A DNA stretch of 64,000 bases from Vitellaria paradoxa (lineage: Eukaryota > Streptophyta > Magnoliopsida > Ericales > Sapotaceae): positions 26,004,147 to 26,068,146 of the forward strand of contig CM034243.1 in assembly GCA_019916065.1 (NCBI GenBank), in the 5' to 3' direction. The number at the start of each line of letters is the position of its first letter. The first letter of the stretch is position 1. Positions 58,683 through 64,000 of the stretch are shown here, one piece after another. The notes below the pieces were generated by a model. That model searched no databases and was not told the origin of the DNA. It saw only the letters and a program-made list of their open reading frames with translations. The position numbers and the translations under genes are program-made.

Positions 58683-59007
58683 ATACATATAATTGTATAT
58701 ATACATTATAATTATAATTATATATAATTATTCTTCATATATATATATATATGTATAGTGTATGTATAATAGTAAAGTAAAATAGTTAAAATAATTAATT
58801 TTATGCTACATAGGCAGATCATTTGGATTTAAATCTATTAATTCTTGAATCTATCGAATCTAGATTTATTGGGTTATGAATTAATTAAGTGAACCTTGTT
58901 TAACATTATTGGATTTAGTTCAGATCAGATATTGACTAAATCCAATCCAATGATAGGGCTAAGTATACCTCTGAAAGAGGTGGGACTTCGAGTAGGCAAA
59001 TAATAAC
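58683..59007. other. Intergenic AT-rich DNA
   Basis: AT repeats (58738-58754), no gene seen. Confidence 0.4.
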
Positions 59008-59357
59008 ACTTCGTTTGGAAACATTCTCCTCTCTTAAAATTGATTTGATTTGATTTAATTTAAAAAAAATATCAAATTTGGTCATATTAATAAAAAATAA
59101 AAAATATAATAAATATGATAAATGAGTGTAAATTTATCTACTTACTTAAATGATTTAAGCAAATAATGAATTCTCTTCAAATTCGATTGTTTTGGATTGG
59201 ATTTCAAATGATTTAGAAATTTTAAATTTTAAATTATGAAATGAAATTAAATCCAACCCATAAATTTTATTTTAATTTTAAATATAAGAATTGATGAAAA
59301 TTCTTATCAAATGAAATCAAATCATATTAAATCTATGATTTCAAACAGAACGTAAAC
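59008..59357 (-). mobile_element. Dispersed ~0.4 kb MITE, member 3 (inverted)
   Basis: CACTTCGTTTGGAAACATTC to GATTTCAAACAGAACGTAAA. Its minus strand follows the members at 23630 and 44824 (for example TTTGATTTCATTTGATAAG). It lies in a unique spacer, so it is an independent insertion. Confidence 0.6.
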
Positions 59358-61394
59358 AAGTGATTGCTGAGATTTGTGCGGAAACATCCACTTTTAAGGA
59401 GAGAGTCAGAAAACATATTTATTCTGACTCAGAAGGAGAAATGCACTGGAGTACTGATGTGTATCATGCACCTGAATTTACATATGGTAATATTCATCTC
59501 TTACCAAAAACAAGTTATGTATGAATATTATCAGGAAAGCTGTACAGATCTAGTATAGCCTCTCTTTTGCACCACAAGGACCAAGATTAAACGAACGTAC
59601 TTTCTCTTTCTGTCAAGCGAAGATATATTTCTAATCCCATAAAATATTAAAAAGATTTTTGCTAAACTGAAAAATAAAGGGAGCTTACCGCAATTTCCAA
59701 ATGCGTGAAAGCAACCCTACAAATTCACAACGTGGGTGCACCCGTGTCACCGTAACACACGTGCAATTGCCAAGGGCGGAGTACCATATAATTTGAATCA
59801 CACCATGTAGATATGGAATGGAGTGGCTCCAGCTTAGCTAGTGCTATTTCCATATCCATTGTTTCTTTCAGCGATTAATATTATATATATATGTATATAT
59901 ATTATACAATCTTGAAGAGATCGAACAAAAAAATTTACCGGTTAGTATATAGCTACCAATTAAATTATTTTTACTATTTCATTAGACACGAGTGGGGAGC
60001 TTGAATTTTTCTCGGGTTATCAAATAGAAATAATTTTTTTTTTTTTTCATGATTAATTATCAATCTAGATGTGTAAAACTTGTAAATTTAATTATAAAAT
60101 TCTTAATCTAAATATATATATAAAATAATACCAAAAAAATAAAGCTCAATTAATTATTTTCACAACTCAAGTTGAGAATTTTAAGAACTGCTATTAATTT
60201 ACACTCAATTTTGTGATAAAATTATAAGGGTGTTTTATTTTTATAATACTGCTAATTAATTATAGAAAAAATAGAGAAAAAATAATGACAAACATGAATA
60301 AAAATTGAGAAAAAATTAATATAAGTGAGGAAGAAATAGGAACAGTAGTTACACATATAATAATAATAATAATAATAATAAGAACAGACGACAATGCTTG
60401 CTTTTGTAAAAAGTTGTTTATATAATACAAGTATATATAATATGTAATTAAAGATTCCAAAAAGTGCGAATATTTATTTACATTCATATATATATATAAT
60501 ATATATAAATTAGTAAAGGAAAATACAAAATTGAAAGTGTGTCCAAAATCTTAAAAAAATTCATTACAATTAGAGAGATAAATATAGAGAGAGAGAGAGA
60601 GAGAGGGGGGGAGGGAGGGAGGAAGGGAGGGTGTGTGTGCACAAAATTAGAAGGGTAGAAAGATTATTAAGTTTTACTCACGATCTAGTCTTAATTCTTA
60701 CTTTGACTTTTTTTTTTTTTGGGAGGACTTTTAGGCCACCAATTTATTTTTAATTTTTAAAATATATTTACGCAACAGACTAAATGTCACACTAGAATAT
60801 ATATATTTATATATATAATTATACCAAAATATTATATATTATTACTACTAAAAGAAATTTTTGGATTAAAATTTTACCGGAGTTATACCCCCTAATGTCT
60901 CTCCGACCCTGATTAAACATTCCATTTAAAAATATTTTGTTCAGATTTTGGAATCTCATTGTAAAATATTTTCGACTACCTTTCAAATATCCGAATAAAG
61001 AAATGGTTTTCCAACGAGGGAGAAAGACTTACGCAACGTAGGAGCTTAGTTATTGTCAATCTTGCTCGTTAATTTCCTTCTGTCCTTTCGTGCCCAACAA
61101 TTTACATTAGACAACAGAAGAAGAGTGCGTGCATATATATCAAATGGAGTTCTTCCTGACTGGGATGCCTGTTTTTCAGAAATGCCATGAGATTCTATAT
61201 ATATTCTTTCACTTCATTCATCGAAGACAACCCCTCGTTGCTTGGTTCTGGATTTCCTTCTACGTATATACAATAAGATTCTAAGAATCAAAATCAAATT
61301 TTTTCTTGAAGAATCACATGCAGTGCTGCATATATAAAACTTTACGAGTAACCAATATATATATCTATTAAGCATACAATATATATATATATAT
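59358..61394. other. Intergenic region and upstream sequence of the USP-like gene
   Basis: A 64-residue frame at 59364-59558 is open but unrecognised. A G-box CACGTG lies at 59758-59763 beside ACCCGTGTCACCG. (AAT)n is at 60357-60380, GA then G-rich runs at 60586-60630. The 5' UTR of the USP-like gene probably starts in 61050-61390; AT repeats just before the start codon make the TATA box ambiguous. Confidence 0.45.
60586..60640. repeat. GA microsatellite grading into G-rich and GT sequence
   Basis: (GA)n, then GGGGGGGAGGGAGGGAGG, then GTGTGTGTG. The G-rich part has four G runs spaced by single A and could form a quadruplex. Confidence 0.7.
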
Positions 61395-63551
61395 ATGCCC
61401 ATGGAAGGCCAGAAGGTGGTGGTGATTCTGGATGCATCAAAACAAGTTAGTTGGGGTGCAATCAGATGGATCCTGCATGGATTTTCCCTTCGGCCCGGGG
61501 ATGAGCTTATAGTTCTTGGAGTTCTTCACCACCCTAACAGCCCTCGTATGTTATCTTTCATGGGAGCTTCCAAGTTGGGTAAGATTTAATGCTTTTTTAT
61601 TTTTTCTTTTCTTTTCTTTTTTTTTTTTTTACATAGTTTATTGTGTGTGTATATATATATATATATATAATAAGTGAAGATTAATTATTAGGGAATGTTT
61701 ATGTTTAAAATCTAACACTTTATTTAGAATGATAAAATTGATAGGATTTGATTTCATTTAATCCATGTGAATTCTCGTTAATTCTTATGTTTAGAATTAA
61801 AATAAAATTATATGAGATGGATTTGATTTCATTTCATAATTTAAATTTTAAAATTTTTATATCATCTGAAATTCAATCCAAAATAACAGAATTTAATGAG
61901 AATCTATTATTTTCTTAATCCATCTAAATAAGTGGACAAATTTGTCCTCATATATCATAGTTACTATATTTTTTACTTTTCATTAACATAATCAAATTTA
62001 GTATTTTTCTTAAATCAAATTAATTCAATTCTTAAATTCAAAATGTATTCTAAACATAAAAATTTATTTATCAAATTAAATCAAATTAATTTTTTATTTT
62101 AAAATCAAATCAATTTTAAGAGAAGAATGTTTCCAACTCGAATGTAAAAAAATTGAGCAGAGTTAAGAATATTTCCAACCCGAATGTAAAAAAATTGAGC
62201 AGAGTTAATAAATTACTGCTGTCTTGAATTTTCTTCTCCTTCCTTGTAATGTAACCCTCCTTTCTTCTATTTTTCTTTTATTTATTTATTCTAGTGGGAT
62301 TCATGAGCATGGCAGATTCTGGTTCAATTCGGGAAGCAAATCAAGAATTTATGGAGAAAGAAATAGCCAAAAAGAAGGAGGAGTACCACAAGAGCGAGGA
62401 GAGGGCCCAACTTTCCGAGAAATGCAAAATGGAAAAGGTGTTAGAAAAACAAAATCTGGCTCAATAATTCTTTCTTCATTTTCTAGTTTTATATTTATAA
62501 ATTTTTAAAAAAAATTAAAAATTTCATATTAATAATTTAAGAAAAATTGTAAAAATATAATTTTATTAGTGTAGATAAAATTTTCATAATGAATTTGAGT
62601 AGTTTTACATGATAAATTATAATTAATTAAAATTATTATAAAAATAATTATTTAAAATTTTTGTAATAATGCAATTATTATTAAAAAATTTCATTTATTA
62701 TTGTATAAATTAAGTATTTCACTTATATTTTAATATAATTATTTTTTTTAATTCTCAATATTCTGTGCGTTGATTCTTTTTTTTTTTAATTATTAGACTG
62801 AACTAGATTCACTCAGCAAGCACCTTGATGTAGGGTATGATTTCAAATCACTTAGCTTTGGACTTCCTCTACAAGTATCATATATATATATATATACACA
62901 CACATATATGATTGACTGAACTATTACCCCTCTCCCCCAACTATATATATATATGTATATATATAAAGGTCATTTGATTTGAATAATCAGCTAGATAGGT
63001 CAGGCTTAATTTGGGAAGAACTAGCTAGTTTTTTTTTTAATAATTAATTTTTTATTTTTTTTTTGGTTATTTCAAAAATTTTGCCTCTCATGTTCTAAGA
63101 GAAGTTTAAAATTTAAAAAGATATATAATTTTAATCCTTTAAAAAAAATAAAAAATGTGAGTAGTCAAAAATTAACTTTTAGCTAGCAAGTGTTATCAAA
63201 CTAGGCCGTAATTTGTGATTTTTGACATGTTGTCTAAGAAATTTTCTGTCAAGAAATTGTATTAAAAATCTTTTTTGGATATCTTTTTTCTTTAAATTTC
63301 TATAAATCTCTTTAAAGTTTAAATTTTCTACTTACTATATAAATTACAAAAAAAATTTTTTACTCTCTGTACAAATTACGATTATAATTTTTACAAATTT
63401 AAATAAATTTAAACAATTGTAAACACCACTAACATATGTCAAAAAATTCACAGATTAAGTTCAATGTGGAGGTGGAAGCTGGGCATTCTCGAAAGGAGGT
63501 TGGTCTACAGGCTGCAAAAATATTTGGGGCAACCTGGGTGGTACTTGACAG
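61395..63551 (+). CDS. USP-like (adenine nucleotide alpha-hydrolase-like) protein, 5' part of gene
   Basis: Three coding exons can be joined in phase: 61395-61578, 62295-62437 and 63454-63551, about 141 codons. All junctions are GT-AG. Residues about 7-30 have the USP-like start KVVVILDASKQVSWGAIRW; then PGDELIVLGVLHH; exon 2 has EANQEFMEKEIAKKKEEYHK; exon 3 has FNVEVEAGHSRKEV and FGATWVVLD. This is the plant USP-like fold, found alone and at the N-terminus of some receptor-like cytoplasmic kinases. The frame is still open at the last donor (63552), so more exons lie beyond the window and a kinase domain cannot be excluded. A possible extra exon at 62798-62842 was left out because its phase breaks the join. 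Intron 1 contains a MITE. Confidence 0.75.
61713..62145 (+). mobile_element. Dispersed ~0.4 kb MITE, member 4, in intron 1 of the USP-like gene
   Basis: It follows the member at 23630: GGATTTGATTTCATTTAATC, ATTTGATTTCATTTCATAAT, GAATGTTTCCAACTCGAATG. Just after its end a segment of about 40 bp is repeated in tandem (TTTCCAACTCGAATGTAAAA and TTTCCAACCCGAATGTAAAA). Confidence 0.6.
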
Positions 63552-64000
63552 GTCAGCTAAAATTATGTTCAAGTCGTTGAGATCTCATCAGTAATTACTT
63601 TGAAACTTTATATTTGGTTTCTTTCGTTTTTAAAGTACTTATTCTAGACGTGTTTGTGTATGCATGTATATATGTCTCCACAAGACCAATATTTTTGAAA
63701 ATTCTTACACATTTCCATGCAAAATCGGGTGCCTATGGAATGGGGACACGTTTGAAGTGGTCATCAGACTTTTTCATGCTCTCGTCTTGTTTTTGCACCA
63801 TTTGAAGTTAAAAAAAAAAAATACGAAATTTTACAAATTTTTATAAGTACGAATTACGAGACTATAAAATTTAAATTTTTTTATTCATTGCACAAAGAAC
63901 GAGATATTAATTTTTACAAATTTATACAAATTTATGTAACTCCAAACTTTATACTTAGAAGCAGTTTGTGCAAAAAAAATTATATATATATATATATATA
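63552..64000 (+). other. Intron of the USP-like gene, running off the window
   Basis: It follows the donor GTCAGC at 63552. No further exon with USP or kinase similarity was found before the window ends in an AT repeat. Confidence 0.5.

Noticed and set aside
62798..62842. Extra exon of the USP-like gene (TELDSLSKHLDV)
   Set aside because: It has an acceptor and a donor, but including it breaks the phase between exons 2 and 3 and interrupts a join that matches the family. It could still be an alternative exon.
1..64000. CRISPR arrays, bacterial operons, phage or integrated DNA virus
   Set aside because: No regularly spaced repeats with unique spacers, no operon-like gene packing, and no capsid or replication genes. 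Repeats here are microsatellites, MITEs and LTR elements of a plant genome.

Overview
This window is nuclear DNA from a flowering plant. The genes are split by GT-AG introns, the intergenic DNA is very AT-rich, and the mobile DNA is typical of plants: Copia and Ty3/gypsy LTR elements with plant tRNA primer sites, Tourist and Mutator-type MITEs, and tRNA-derived SINEs. The proteins (a NAC-alpha, a ZRF1/zuotin-type J-protein, a plant USP-like protein) do not identify the species. No bacterial, viral or CRISPR-type system is present.

Layout. 1-10.7 kb holds only repeats: a 1.7 kb non-autonomous LTR element on the minus strand with a 5 bp target duplication (2174-3868); three head-to-tail copies of a ~1 kb Harbinger-like MITE joined at TTA (4237-8580), the second split by a 1344 bp Mutator-type fold-back element; two copies of a 250 bp inverted-repeat MITE; and a 344 bp Tourist-like MITE. 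10.95-15.1 kb is an intact four-exon NAC-alpha gene with a SINE nested in a MITE in intron 1. 16.7-21.6 kb is a graveyard of a Copia 5' end, a Ty3/gypsy element primed by tRNA-Asp and cut by a SINE, and a chromovirus LTR end. About 23.06-35.12 kb and 44.24-58.05 kb are two direct copies of one segment carrying a ZRF1/GlsA gene. The left copy is a frameshifted pseudogene and the right copy encodes an intact 648-residue protein. Between them lies a decayed chromovirus (35.8-44.15 kb) whose 3' LTR stops about where copy B begins, with a solo Copia LTR inside it. Copy B also carries a Pack-MULE-like element holding a piece of an ATL RING-H2 gene; copy A shows its empty site. The last 2.6 kb is the 5' part of a USP-like gene that runs off the end.

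The two intact housekeeping genes, NAC-alpha and ZRF1, belong to families that act at the ribosome exit tunnel. Both have telo-box and TGGGCC/T (site II) motifs upstream, the pair typical of plant translation genes. Most of the interest is in transposon biology: paired filled and empty sites in the duplicated blocks allow insertions to be placed before or after the duplication. I did not find a new multi-gene system. All coordinates come from reading by eye; no alignments or database searches were run.
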